Position numbers and translations under genes: made by a program. DNA of 64,000 nt, from assembly GCA_046329575.1 (NCBI GenBank), contig JAXLUJ010000003.1, positions 1 to 64,000 on the forward strand, in the 5' to 3' direction. The DNA comes from UBA1941 sp046329575 (GTDB lineage Bacteria; Bacteroidota; Bacteroidia; Chitinophagales; LD1). Of the stretch, positions 44,945-53,428 are shown piece after piece (within the stretch, counting starts at the first letter, position 1; every line of letters begins with the position of its first letter). The notes under the pieces are model-generated. The model was not told where the DNA came from, ran no database searches, and saw only the letters and a program-made list of their open reading frames with translations.

Positions 44945-46239
44945 AATTAGATCCTAAAAGCAACATCGCCATTATTGGCGCCGGTTCATCGGGTATTGCA
45001 GCCGCCAAGAATCTGATGCAGCGCGGATTTCAGAACATCACACTTTTGGAACAAAGCGACCGTTTAGGCGGCAATTGGATCTATTCTGAAGAAGTAAAGC
45101 ATGCTTCGGTTTATGAAACCACACATATCATTACTTCAAAACGCCATTCTGCCTACCTCGATTTCCCAATGCCGGAATCGTATCCCGATTATCCTTCGCA
45201 TTGGTTGATGGCCGAATATTTTGAAGCTTACGCCAACCATTTTCACATCAAAGAAAAAATTCGCTTCAACACCACCGTAACGCATGTAAACCGCATGGCC
45301 GACGGACGTTGGGAAATTACATCCGTTAAAAATGATGAAACTTCCAGAACAACATACGATGCCCTGATTGTTTCTTCCGGTCACCATTGGAATCCAAGAT
45401 TTCCAACTTATGCCGGAAAGTTTGAAGGAGAATTCCTGCACTCGCACGCGTTTAAAAACAATCGGCCTTTCGCCGGAAAAAAGGTGTTGATTGTTGGCGC
45501 CGGAAATTCGGGATGCGATGCTGCGGTTGAAGTTTGCAGGGTTGCAAAAAGCACCGCCATATCTATGCGTCGCGGCTATCACTTTATTCCAAAATTCGTT
45601 TTTGGTGAACCTGCCGATGTTATCGCCAATCGCTTTCAATGGGTGCCCGATGCCTTACTTGATTTGGTTTACCGCATTGTTTTGCGGCTTGAAAATGGCG
45701 ATATCACTCGCTTTGGACTACAAAAGCCCGATCATCGGGTACGCCAATCGCATCCTGTTAGCAATAGTGAATTGCTCTATTATGTTCGTCATGGAAAAAT
45801 TTCACCCAAGGTGGACATCGATCATTTTGAAGGGAAAACTGTTTACTTTAAAGATGGAAGTAACGAAGCGTTTGATGTAATAATTGCAGCTACAGGTTTT
45901 AAGATTACATTGCCATTCTTCGATAAATCGCTTATTGATTTTGAAGACAAGGAAGTGAACTTATACAAACGATTCCTTCATCCGGAATATCACAACCTTG
46001 CTTTCATCGGGTTAATTCAGGCTTCGGGTTGCTTTTGGAAGTTGGCCGATTATCAATCGAAACTTTTAGCAGCAATATTTTCAGGTAGTTTCTCGCTGCC
46101 CAATGATTTGCAAGCCGATGTAGCCAAAGATGTGGCGCACATCAACCAACATTTCACCAAATCGAAACGCCATTTAATAGAAGTAGATTATTTCAAGTAT
46201 AGCAATGAGCTGATCGGCCTGATTGCTAAAGCCGGTTGA
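44941..46239 (+). CDS. Flavin-containing monooxygenase
   Basis: FMOs use FAD and NADPH to oxygenate N-, S- or carbonyl-containing small molecules. The 432-residue protein has the FAD motif IIGAGSSGIAAAKN, the GGNWIYS segment, the FMO identifying motif (FEGEFLHSHAFK, of the form F-x-G-x3-H-S-x3-K) and the NADPH motif IVGAGNSGCDAAVE. An ATGF-type segment (IIAATGFKI) follows later. The start ATG at 44941 overlaps the preceding hydrolase stop by 4 nt. Its end abuts the convergent ABC transporter gene. It could be an N-hydroxylase or a Baeyer-Villiger-type enzyme; the identifying motif supports the FMO class. Confidence 0.92.
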   Translation: MKLDPKSNIAIIGAGSSGIAAAKNLMQRGFQNITLLEQSDRLGGNWIYSEEVKHASVYETTHIITSKRHSAYLDFPMPESYPDYPSHWLMAEYFEAYANHFHIKEKIRFNTTVTHVNRMADGRWEITSVKNDETSRTTYDALIVSSGHHWNPRFPTYAGKFEGEFLHSHAFKNNRPFAGKKVLIVGAGNSGCDAAVEVCRVAKSTAISMRRGYHFIPKFVFGEPADVIANRFQWVPDALLDLVYRIVLRLENGDITRFGLQKPDHRVRQSHPVSNSELLYYVRHGKISPKVDIDHFEGKTVYFKDGSNEAFDVIIAATGFKITLPFFDKSLIDFEDKEVNLYKRFLHPEYHNLAFIGLIQASGCFWKLADYQSKLLAAIFSGSFSLPNDLQADVAKDVAHINQHFTKSKRHLIEVDYFKYSNELIGLIAKAG

Positions 46240-48060
46240 TTAACTTTCGAAAGTTTGAAGATCTACCAATTTGCGGTAAAGCCCCATGCGGGCCATCAAA
46301 TCAGCATGATTCCCGCGTTCCACAATTTCACCTTCCTGAAGCACCAGAATTTCATCGGCCTTTTGAATTGTTGCTAAACGATGGGCAATCACCAGGCAGG
46401 TTCTTCCTTGCATCAGTTCGGTGAGCGCTTGTTGCACCAATTGTTCTGATTCGGCATCAAGCGATGATGTGGCTTCATCTAAAATCAATATAGGAGGATC
46501 TTTCAAAAGCGCTCTGGCAATAGTAATTCTTTGGCGTTCTCCTCCGCTCAATTTGTGGCCTCGCTCTCCTACTGATTGTTGCATGCCGTGTTCCAATTGT
46601 TGTATAAAGTTCCAGGCCTGAGCCGTTTTGGCCGCAGCCTGAGCCTTCTGAATGGTGGCAACCGGATTCCCAAATGCGATATTCTCATATACGCTTTCAT
46701 TGAACAACACCGGCTCCTGCGAAACCACTCCAAACAGATTTCGAAGCGAGGTTAGCTGCAGCTCCCGAATATCTATTCCATCAATAGTAATAGCGCCCGC
46801 ACTTATATCATAAAAACGCGGTAATAGATCCACTAAAGTGGTTTTACCCGCGCCGGATGGCCCCACCAACGCTATTGTTTTCCCTTTTGGAACTTCAAAT
46901 GAAATGTTCTTTAAAACATCTCTCGATCTGCCATACGAAAAACTAACGTTTTCAAATCGCACGCACTTCTGAAACGAAGGGATAGCAATAGCTTCAGGCT
47001 TTTCTACAATTGTATTTTCCGCCTGTAAAACTTCCAGCACCCGATCGGCCGAGGCCATACCAATGCGGACATTTGAAAATGCCGAGGAGAAACTTTTTGC
47101 AGGTTGAATCAACAGCGAAAACAACGCCACAAAGCCAAAAAAAACAGCCGCCTCAATCTCCTGACGTAACACCATGTTGCCCCCAAACCAAAGTGCAGCA
47201 CTGAAAACCGCAATGGCAAGAAATTCGGTTAATGGAGAAGCAAGCTCATAACGTTGATTGATGGAATTCCCGCGATTATAGAGGTCGGCATTAAAGGTTT
47301 CAAACTGTTGCCGGCGATGCCCTTCGGCTCCAAAGGCTTTGATAATGCGCATCCCCGAAAGCGTTTCTTCAATTATGGAAATCACATTTCCTACGGTACC
47401 CTGCAAGCCTCCCGAACTGCGTTTCAGACTTTTCCCAATTCTTCCGATAACCAATCCTATAACCCCCAGCATGGCAAAAACAAACAAGGTGAGTTTGGGA
47501 CTAATCATCAGCATCCAGCTTAAGGAAAGCACGATATTCAACGGTTCGCGCACGGTAACTTCAAGCATACTGATGATGCCGCGTTCTATAGCGTTCACAT
47601 CATCGGTAAGCCGTGTAATCAAATCGCCTTTGCGCTCATTGCTGAAATACGACATCGGCAGACTCAGCATTTTCGAGAACAGATCGGCACGAATTTGACG
47701 CATCACTCCGGTACGAATTGGTGAAAGCGTTCGCGCTGCCATGTAGCGGAAAAAATTCTTTAGAAAAATAATCACCACTATGGCCACACAAACGTCCATA
47801 AGGGCAGCGCCGGAACCGTGCAACCGTTTTTCTTCACTTATTAAGAATTTGATATTGTCGAGAATAACGTTAGCGTTCAGGCTAAAGGCCGGCTTTTGTA
47901 AAGTATCTGGCACCTGATTGAATACCAATTGCAGCAATGGTATTACCATTACTACACTAAAAAGCGAAAAAACCGCCGAAAGGATGTTGCAGATTAAATT
48001 TACAACAGCAAGCCGCTTAAAGGGCAACAGATAACGCAAAATTACGGCAAGATTTTTCAC
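46240..48060 (-). CDS. ABC transporter, permease/ATPase fusion (MsbA-like)
   Basis: This half-transporter flips lipids or exports hydrophobic compounds as a homodimer. The 606-residue protein has a six-helix ABC transmembrane domain (~15-330) and a nucleotide-binding domain with Walker A GPSGAGKTT, signature LSGGERQR and Walker B ILILDEATSSLD. Next to rbfA and the LolC/E-like gene, and given the length, an MsbA-type lipid A flippase is the best guess, but many Bacteroidetes have several such paralogues. It is transcribed divergently from rbfA. Confidence 0.9.
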   Translation of the reverse strand: MKNLAVILRYLLPFKRLAVVNLICNILSAVFSLFSVVMVIPLLQLVFNQVPDTLQKPAFSLNANVILDNIKFLISEEKRLHGSGAALMDVCVAIVVIIFLKNFFRYMAARTLSPIRTGVMRQIRADLFSKMLSLPMSYFSNERKGDLITRLTDDVNAIERGIISMLEVTVREPLNIVLSLSWMLMISPKLTLFVFAMLGVIGLVIGRIGKSLKRSSGGLQGTVGNVISIIEETLSGMRIIKAFGAEGHRRQQFETFNADLYNRGNSINQRYELASPLTEFLAIAVFSAALWFGGNMVLRQEIEAAVFFGFVALFSLLIQPAKSFSSAFSNVRIGMASADRVLEVLQAENTIVEKPEAIAIPSFQKCVRFENVSFSYGRSRDVLKNISFEVPKGKTIALVGPSGAGKTTLVDLLPRFYDISAGAITIDGIDIRELQLTSLRNLFGVVSQEPVLFNESVYENIAFGNPVATIQKAQAAAKTAQAWNFIQQLEHGMQQSVGERGHKLSGGERQRITIARALLKDPPILILDEATSSLDAESEQLVQQALTELMQGRTCLVIAHRLATIQKADEILVLQEGEIVERGNHADLMARMGLYRKLVDLQTFES

Positions 48061-48086
48061 AGCACGAAGATGATCAACTTTTAAGT

Positions 48087-48094
48087 TAGTTTTG
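48087..48094 (+). promoter_or_regulatory. Putative -7 box TAGTTTTG upstream of rbfA
   Basis: TAGTTTTG fully matches TAnnTTTG. It lies 63 nt before the rbfA ATG and 26 nt outside the divergent ABC transporter gene. No clear -33 TTTG is visible. Confidence 0.4.
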
Positions 48095-48157
48095 ACCGTG
48101 AGGCCGGCTTTTTATTTACCGCCTCAAAGGTTTCCCGCCTTAAATAAAAGAAACAAT

Positions 48158-48517
48158 ATGGATAGCAGACGACAACAAAAAGTAGGTTCGCTTTTGCAAG
48201 AAGCATTTAGCGAAATTCTTACCAGAGAAGGAAAAGGAATTTACGGCAAAGCCTTTGTTACTATCACTAATGCCAAAGTGACGCCCGATATGTCGGAAGC
48301 ACGCTTTTACCTGAGCGTGTTTAATACCGAACAAAAAGAAGAAGTGATTGAGGCCATCAAAGCACATGAGTTTGAACTGAAACGGGCATTAAGCGAGAAA
48401 TTACGCCATCACCTTCGCAAAATCCCGGAGCTGCAGTTTTTCCTGGATGACACGCTCGACCAGGCCTACCGCATGGAAGAATTGTTCAAAAAGATCCATA
48501 GCGAAAAAGACAAATAA
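48158..48517 (+). CDS. rbfA: 30S ribosome-binding factor RbfA
   Basis: RbfA binds the immature 30S subunit and helps 16S 5'-end processing and cold adaptation. The 119-residue protein has the KH-like fold with the family N-terminus SRRQQKVGSLLQEAFSEILTRE, the VTITNAKVTPDMSEARFYLSVF strand-helix core and the C-terminal IPELQFFLDDTLDQAYRMEELFKKI. The ATG at 48158 begins at the family's usual N-terminus. It is followed 17 nt later by the LolC/E-like permease gene, a common Bacteroidetes arrangement. Confidence 0.95.
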   Translation: MDSRRQQKVGSLLQEAFSEILTREGKGIYGKAFVTITNAKVTPDMSEARFYLSVFNTEQKEEVIEAIKAHEFELKRALSEKLRHHLRKIPELQFFLDDTLDQAYRMEELFKKIHSEKDK

Positions 48518-48534
48518 TTTCCAAGGACCATCAG

Positions 48535-49758
48535 ATGCTGCCATTACGCATAGCCGGACGTTATCTTTTTTCGAAAAAATCGACCAACGCCATAAATATT
48601 GTTTCGGGTGTAAGCATGGCGGGTATGGGCGTTGGTGCCTTTGCGCTGGTGGTAGTAATGAGTGTTTTCAACGGTTTTGAAGGTTTGGTGGTTGACCTCT
48701 ACAACTCCTTCTACCCCGATTTGGAGATCACCGCCGCCGCCGGAAAAGTTTTTGACGATAGCCGGGAACTCCGCGAAACGATCACCACCACCTTACCCAA
48801 AAGCCTGATAGCAGGCAGCTTGGAAGAACAAGCGTATTTTAAGTATGTAGAAAAGGGAACTGTGGCTACACTAAAAGGTATCGATCAAAATTACGATGCC
48901 GTTTGTGGTTTGCGCCAACAAATCAAGGCCGGTCTTTTTCAACTTCAGGATAGCGACTTCTCCTATGCCATTTTAGGCGCGAATATCTTTGCGGCACTTA
49001 ATGCCGATGTAGAACGATCGTTATATCCTTTGCAAGTAACTGTACCAAAAAAAGGTGTACGTAATGCCTTGCTTCCTGAAGATGCATTTACCCAGCGCGA
49101 TTTGCTGCCATCTGGCGTTTTTTCCATACAACAGGAATTCGATTCGAAATATGTTTTCACCTCGCTACAGTTTGCGCAGGAAATTAGCGGTAACGAAGGA
49201 AGTGTTTCCTCTTATGCCGTAAAACTGCCTCCCGATAACGACCGCGATGCAGCAAAAGTGAAATTGCAGCAAATGTTGGGAAACGATTTTGTGGTGCGCA
49301 CACGCTATGAACAAAAGCAAAGCGTGTATCGGGTTATGAAAATGGAACGATGGGCGGTGTTCGCCATTCTCAGCTTCATTCTGCTCATTATTTCGTTTAA
49401 CATCATCGGTTCACTGTCCATGCTGGTAATGGAAAAAAAGCAGGACATCTTTATCCTTAAAGCACTGGGCGCTTCACCGGCCATGGTGCGTGCGGTGTTC
49501 CTCCTGGAAGGTCTGCTTTCCGGCTGGATTGGCGCCGGAGTAGGCGTATTGCTCGGCGCCGCATTTTGCCTGCTGCAACAAAAAACCGGCTTTTTAAAAC
49601 TCACCGGCGGCGAAAACAGCTTTGTGGTGCAGGCTTACCCAGTTGTAATGAAGTGGAGCGATTTTGTTCTGGCAGTGATTACAGTTACCCTAATTTCGTT
49701 AGCAGCAGCGTGGTTTCCTGCCCGGCGAGCCGCTGCCAGTACGCAGGTTTTTAAATGA
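48535..49758 (+). CDS. LolC/LolE-like ABC transporter permease (FtsX family)
   Basis: The 407-residue protein has an N-terminal transmembrane helix (SGVSMAGMGVGAFALVVVMSVFNGFEGLV), a large periplasmic MacB-type domain (~55-265) and three C-terminal helices of the FtsX fold (FAILSFILLIISFNIIGSLSMLVMEKKQDIFILKALGAS, then two more). This is the topology of LolC/E, which extracts lipoproteins from the inner membrane for transfer to the outer membrane, and of related exporters. The ATPase partner is not adjacent. Its job is inferred from topology and its position after rbfA. Confidence 0.9.
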   Translation: MLPLRIAGRYLFSKKSTNAINIVSGVSMAGMGVGAFALVVVMSVFNGFEGLVVDLYNSFYPDLEITAAAGKVFDDSRELRETITTTLPKSLIAGSLEEQAYFKYVEKGTVATLKGIDQNYDAVCGLRQQIKAGLFQLQDSDFSYAILGANIFAALNADVERSLYPLQVTVPKKGVRNALLPEDAFTQRDLLPSGVFSIQQEFDSKYVFTSLQFAQEISGNEGSVSSYAVKLPPDNDRDAAKVKLQQMLGNDFVVRTRYEQKQSVYRVMKMERWAVFAILSFILLIISFNIIGSLSMLVMEKKQDIFILKALGASPAMVRAVFLLEGLLSGWIGAGVGVLLGAAFCLLQQKTGFLKLTGGENSFVVQAYPVVMKWSDFVLAVITVTLISLAAAWFPARRAAASTQVFK

Positions 49759-49784
49759 ATGATGGCGATTGAATTTTTTAGATA

Positions 49785-49792
49785 TACTTTCG
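49785..49792 (+). promoter_or_regulatory. Putative -7 box TACTTTCG, 4 nt before the TPR lipoprotein start codon
   Basis: TACTTTCG matches TAnnTTTG except at one position; GCGC separates it from the ATG at 49797. This is the same spacing as panB and folB. Confidence 0.4.
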
Positions 49793-49796
49793 GCGC

Positions 49797-50474
49797 ATGA
49801 AAAACTTCGTAGTTCCTGCGCTACTACTATTGCTGTTTTCCTGCAAAGACCCTAAAAAGGTGAAGTACGACTGGGACGCCAATCATTTTTACGCCGATTA
49901 TGTAAAGATATACGATGGATATGGCGTAAAACCTTATGATTCTACCAAACTGGCGTTGCAGCAATTTTTGAAGCAATTTCCAAACGACGCCAAGGCCTGG
50001 GCCTTTTATGGAAAAATACTGCTGGAACATGATAGCACTGAAGCTGCCCGCGCTGCCTATGTGAAAGTTATACAATACGACAGCCTGATGAGTTGGGGCT
50101 ATTTCGGACTGGGTGTAATTGCAAATATGGAACAGCATTACCTGCAGGCCGACAGCTTTTTGCGTATAGCCCGTAAAATGGGCGACACTTCGCTGCTCCT
50201 TAGCCTAAACCTGGCAACAGCCAACGTGATGCAAAAGCAAGGAACGGAAGGCCGCCCTTTCATTGAAGCGATTGCAAAAAAAGATTCGCTTGACGATTTT
50301 ATGAAAGAACATCTGGCAGTACTTTTCACCGAATTGAACGACAAAGCCGACGCCGATAAATGGACACAAAAAGTATTGGCGCCTGATTCATTTTTCAAAC
50401 AATATGAAGCCGGTGAAATTTCGGCTGCGGCATTCTTCAATGCTAAAAAACATGCGTACGATGGAAGAAAATAG
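49797..50474 (+). CDS. TPR-repeat lipoprotein
   Basis: The 225-residue protein has a lipoprotein signal (MKNFVVPALLLLLFSC) and two to three TPR-like helical repeats (~50-150: ALQQFLKQFPNDAKAWAFYGKILLEHDSTEAARAAY..., MSWGYFGLGVIANMEQHYLQADSFLRIARKMGD). It is expected in the periplasm, anchored to a membrane. No partner is recognisable. Its 3' end overlaps the start of the following small membrane protein, so they are likely translated together. A promoter-like box lies 4 nt upstream. Confidence 0.82.
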   Translation: MKNFVVPALLLLLFSCKDPKKVKYDWDANHFYADYVKIYDGYGVKPYDSTKLALQQFLKQFPNDAKAWAFYGKILLEHDSTEAARAAYVKVIQYDSLMSWGYFGLGVIANMEQHYLQADSFLRIARKMGDTSLLLSLNLATANVMQKQGTEGRPFIEAIAKKDSLDDFMKEHLAVLFTELNDKADADKWTQKVLAPDSFFKQYEAGEISAAAFFNAKKHAYDGRK

Positions 50475-50958
50475 ACTGCTGTTGCTGCAGTTGGCGCGGG
50501 AACTGGTGTGGTGGCTCATAGCTGCGGTGGCCACAACAGTTGTGATCTTGCCCATATTTAATAAAGTAAATTATCAGTATTGGGAAGTGAATGCAGTGAT
50601 CGTTTTCACGGCCATTCTCTACTTTTTATACGTGATCTTTTACCGTCAATCGTTGTTTTTGCGGCCTAAATGGCTGCGGTTTGTGCTGTTTGTTTTTAAT
50701 CTCAATTTCTTTGTGTTCGTAATTCGTCAGTCGCAGTTCTTTATCTCTGTTTACGACTCATTTACCATCAACGATCTGGGAACACTGAAAAGCGCTATGA
50801 CGTTCGGGCAAATGGAACGGCTTTACCATTATTTTTTATTCGAAACCACTCTGGGCGTTGTTACCTGCCTGGCCATGACTGCAGCCCTGAACGCCCGCAT
50901 GGTGCATGCTTACTGGCAAACTGCAAAAACAAGGCTGAACGGCGGCGAAACAAGCTGA
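50461..50958 (+). CDS. Small membrane protein of unknown function
   Basis: With a start at ATG 50461 the protein has 165 residues; an ATG at 50452 would add three. There are four likely transmembrane helices: ELVWWLIAAVATTVVILPIF, WEVNAVIVFTAILYFLYVIFY, WLRFVLFVFNLNFFVFVI, and one near LYHYFLFETTLGVVTCLAMTAAL. A soluble segment with FTINDLGTLKSAMTFGQMERL lies between helices 3 and 4. I recognise no family. It overlaps the TPR lipoprotein gene by 14 nt, and the two may work together at the membrane. Confidence 0.8.
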   Translation: MEENRLLLLQLARELVWWLIAAVATTVVILPIFNKVNYQYWEVNAVIVFTAILYFLYVIFYRQSLFLRPKWLRFVLFVFNLNFFVFVIRQSQFFISVYDSFTINDLGTLKSAMTFGQMERLYHYFLFETTLGVVTCLAMTAALNARMVHAYWQTAKTRLNGGETS

Positions 50959-51022
50959 GGCTTTCCCCTCATAGTTTGCACTTCTTCTTTTTTACTTTTT
51001 CAACCCATGCTGATTTATTCCC

Positions 51023-51057
51023 TTTGTAATCCCGATAGGGGATAAATATTACTTTTG
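51023..51057 (+). promoter_or_regulatory. Promoter of the M3 oligopeptidase gene (TTTG-N23-TACTTTTG)
   Basis: TTTG at 51023-51026 and TACTTTTG at 51050-51057 form one of the clearest Bacteroidetes-type promoters in the window, although the 23-nt spacer is a little long. The ATG follows 24 nt later. Confidence 0.6.
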
Positions 51058-51081
51058 TGCACCTTTTTAAAAAATTAATTC

Positions 51082-52779
51082 ATGAAAAAGTTTTCCGAAC
51101 TGGAATACAAACGTCCCGACCTTCCAGCCGTTCAGGCCAAATTCAATCAACTTCTGGAACAATTCGATAAAGCTGCCGATAGCGCAACTCAGGAAAATCT
51201 GATCGCCGCCATCAACGATTTGCGCGCCGATTTTCAAACAGCCGGTAGCCTGGCCAGCGTACGTAACACTATCGATACTTCCAATCGTTTCTATGAAGAA
51301 GAACAAACCTTTTTCGATGAAACCGAACCGCTGTTTCGCGATCTGAATATCCGCTTCTATAAATCGCTGAACAATTCGCCTTTCAAAGCCGATCTGGAGA
51401 AAAAATACGGCAAACAACTTTTCGATATTGCTGCTGTAAGCGTTCGCTCTTTTGGCCCGTCGGTGATTAACGACATGAAAGAAGAGAACAAACTGGGCAC
51501 CGAATATTCGAAACTGGTGGCCAGTGCTGAAGTAGAATTCCGCGGACAAAAATACAATCTGGCAGGCATCGAACCATTTGAGCAAAGTCCTGACCGCGAA
51601 ACGCGCAAAGAAGCCGCCGAAGTGAAGTATGCCTGGTGGAACGCCAATAAGGAAAAGTTCGACGACATCTTCGATCAAATGGTGAAGGTGCGCACCAACA
51701 TCGCCAAAAAACTAGGCTACAAAAATTTTGTGGAATTGGGTTACGACCGTATGCTTCGCACTGATTACAATGCCGAAAGCGTGAAGAAGTTCCGGCAGCA
51801 AGTTGTGGATGAGGTAGTGCCGTTGACCATGGAACTTCGCGAGCGGCAGCGCAAACGTCTCGGCCTTGATTCCCTGAAAGTGTATGATGTACCTTTAAAT
51901 TTCCTGAACGGAAATGCTACGCCTAAAGGGTCTCCGGAGTGGATTCTGGAAAATGGAAAAAAAATGTACAGCGAATTGTCGCCGGAAACCAAAGAGTTCT
52001 TCGACTTCATGAATAACTATGAGTTGATGGATCTGGTGAACAAAAAGAACAAACAGGCCGGTGGTTACTGCACGCATTTTTCGAAATACAAAGCGCCATT
52101 TATCTTTTCAAACTTTAACGGCACTTCACATGATATCGACGTACTAACGCACGAGGCCGGTCATGCGTTCCAGTGCTATCAAAGCCGCAACAATGCTATT
52201 GAAGAATATCTTTGGCCTACATACGAAGCTTGCGAAATTCATTCCATGAGCATGGAATTTTTTGCGTGGCCGTGGATGAATCTGTTCTTTGGAAATGATA
52301 CCGATAAGTACAAATTCTCGCATATTTCTGCAGCAATATTATTCCTGCCGTATGGCGTTGCAGTTGATGAGTTCCAGCATATCATTTACGAAAATCCCGA
52401 AATGACGCCGCAGCAGCGAAACGAAGCCTGGCTGGCCATGGAAAAGAAATATCGTCCGTACATCGATTACGATGGAAACGAATATCTCGAGCAAGGCAAT
52501 TTATGGAAACGTCAGGGTCACATTTTCCGTTCGCCATTTTACTATATCGATTATTGTTTGGCGCAACTTTGCGCACTGCAATTCTGGCGCCGTTCGCGCC
52601 TCGATTTCAAAGAGGCCTGGGCCGATTACCTAACGCTTTGCCGCGCCGGAGGCAGTCAGTCGTTCCTCGATCTGGTAAAACTGGCCAACCTCAACAATCC
52701 TTTCGAGCCAAGCACCGTAAAACCAGTTATTGCCGAAGTACGCAACTGGTTGAAAGATATCGATGATTCCAAATTATAA
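51082..52779 (+). CDS. M3 family oligoendopeptidase (PepF-like)
   Basis: M3 enzymes are cytoplasmic zinc peptidases that degrade short peptides. The 565-residue protein has no signal peptide. The zinc site is HEAGH (His357, Glu358, His361) with third ligand Glu385 in CEIHSMSMEFF. Conserved parts around it (GGYCTHFSKYKAPFIFSNFNGTSHDIDVLTHEAGHAF, and YIDYCLAQLCALQFW near the end) match the PepF/M3B group. The length is typical. It has its own promoter and is followed by an unusually long perfect hairpin terminator. Confidence 0.94.
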   Translation: MKKFSELEYKRPDLPAVQAKFNQLLEQFDKAADSATQENLIAAINDLRADFQTAGSLASVRNTIDTSNRFYEEEQTFFDETEPLFRDLNIRFYKSLNNSPFKADLEKKYGKQLFDIAAVSVRSFGPSVINDMKEENKLGTEYSKLVASAEVEFRGQKYNLAGIEPFEQSPDRETRKEAAEVKYAWWNANKEKFDDIFDQMVKVRTNIAKKLGYKNFVELGYDRMLRTDYNAESVKKFRQQVVDEVVPLTMELRERQRKRLGLDSLKVYDVPLNFLNGNATPKGSPEWILENGKKMYSELSPETKEFFDFMNNYELMDLVNKKNKQAGGYCTHFSKYKAPFIFSNFNGTSHDIDVLTHEAGHAFQCYQSRNNAIEEYLWPTYEACEIHSMSMEFFAWPWMNLFFGNDTDKYKFSHISAAILFLPYGVAVDEFQHIIYENPEMTPQQRNEAWLAMEKKYRPYIDYDGNEYLEQGNLWKRQGHIFRSPFYYIDYCLAQLCALQFWRRSRLDFKEAWADYLTLCRAGGSQSFLDLVKLANLNNPFEPSTVKPVIAEVRNWLKDIDDSKL

Positions 52780-52793
52780 TTGTTAGGGCGGCC

Positions 52794-52848
52794 CCTTAAA
52801 AACTAAAAAGCTGATTTCTTGCAGAAATCAGCTTTTTAGTTTTTAAGG
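52794..52848. terminator. Perfect 26-bp hairpin terminator after the M3 peptidase
   Basis: Arms at 52794-52819 and 52823-52848 are exact reverse complements, with a loop of only 3 nt (TGC). The inner part, AAAGCTGATTTCT / AGAAATCAGCTTT, followed by TTTAGTTTTTAAGG, gives T-rich sequence in both directions. It lies 15 nt after the stop. Confidence 0.85.
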
Positions 52849-52950
52849 TCGCGTGCTTTCAGGCTCCGCTAACGCTGCGGTGCTTCACTACGTTTCGCAC
52901 CACTCGCTTCGCTCGTGCCTTGCCGCCCGCTGCCGCGAGCCCGGGCGGCA
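52849..52950. repeat. GC-rich palindromic extragenic sequence
   Basis: Between the M3 terminator and the 70-aa gene lies a GC-rich block unlike its surroundings. It has an 8-bp perfect stem GCCGCCCG / CGGGCGGC (52922-52929 / 52942-52949), a GGTGC / GCACC stem around TTCACTACGTTTC, and the phrase CGCTTCGCTCG. It is unrelated to the A-D elements at the sequence level. Similar GC-rich strings are common between genes in Bacteroidetes. No coding potential. Confidence 0.5.
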
Positions 52951-52997
52951 GCATTCAACCTTAATTTCGCTAACATTAATCTCATAAATCAATATCC

Positions 52998-53210
52998 ATG
53001 AGCACAAAACAACCACACAGGAAGCATGAGGCCGAATACGGTGTTGATTCGCGATACAAAAATGTTTCTGAAAAGAAAAAGGATGCATTCGAACTTATGC
53101 AAGCTCGTTTGAAAAGAATGAAACAGTTGAGCCCTAAACAGATCAGAGAAGCAAAATTGTTGCAGCTAAAACTGCGAGTGGAAAACTATCTGAAAAACCC
53201 CGGGCTTTGA
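52998..53210 (+). CDS. Small basic protein, hypothetical
   Basis: The 70-residue protein is rich in Lys, Arg and Glu, with no signal peptide. After a short disordered start (MSTKQPHRKHEAEYG) it is predicted helical, with AFELMQARLKRMKQLSPKQIREAKLLQLKLRVENYL. It may bind nucleic acid, but nothing in the sequence proves it. A TAATTTCG box 28 nt upstream could be the promoter. Codon use and the clean start support a real gene, though I recognise no family. Confidence 0.6.
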   Translation: MSTKQPHRKHEAEYGVDSRYKNVSEKKKDAFELMQARLKRMKQLSPKQIREAKLLQLKLRVENYLKNPGL

Positions 53211-53290
53211 GTGTCGGCTGGTGTTGATTTTATATAGTCAAACCGGTCATACTGCAAAGAAGCGTACTGCAAGAATGATGTGAAAGGCCA

Positions 53291-53408
53291 GGCGCCGCGT
53301 TAGGGACAGAAACGGAAATGGCGCCGATGAGAAAGGCCCCATTTTATGACTACTCCAATGGCGCCATTGCAGTGGATGGCCCGACCCCGTAGGGGGAACG
53401 CCATAAAA
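53291..53408 (+). repeat. REP/MITE-like palindromic element (copy C)
   Basis: AATGGCGCC (53317-53325) pairs perfectly with GGCGCCATT (53360-53368). The left flank is CCGCGTTAGGGACAGAAACG and the right flank TTGCAGTGGATGGCCCG, then after an insertion CGCCATAAAAAAA. The right flank aligns with copy A (TTGCAGCGGATAGCCCG ... CGCCATAAAAAAA). The left flank, reverse-complemented, aligns with copy B's TTTCCGCTCCTATCGCT. It lies in a convergent gap of 218 bp between the 70-aa gene and the secreted 117-aa gene; a 67-codon frame over it is not a gene. Confidence 0.7.
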
Positions 53409-53428
53409 AAACAATAGCTGCATATCCG

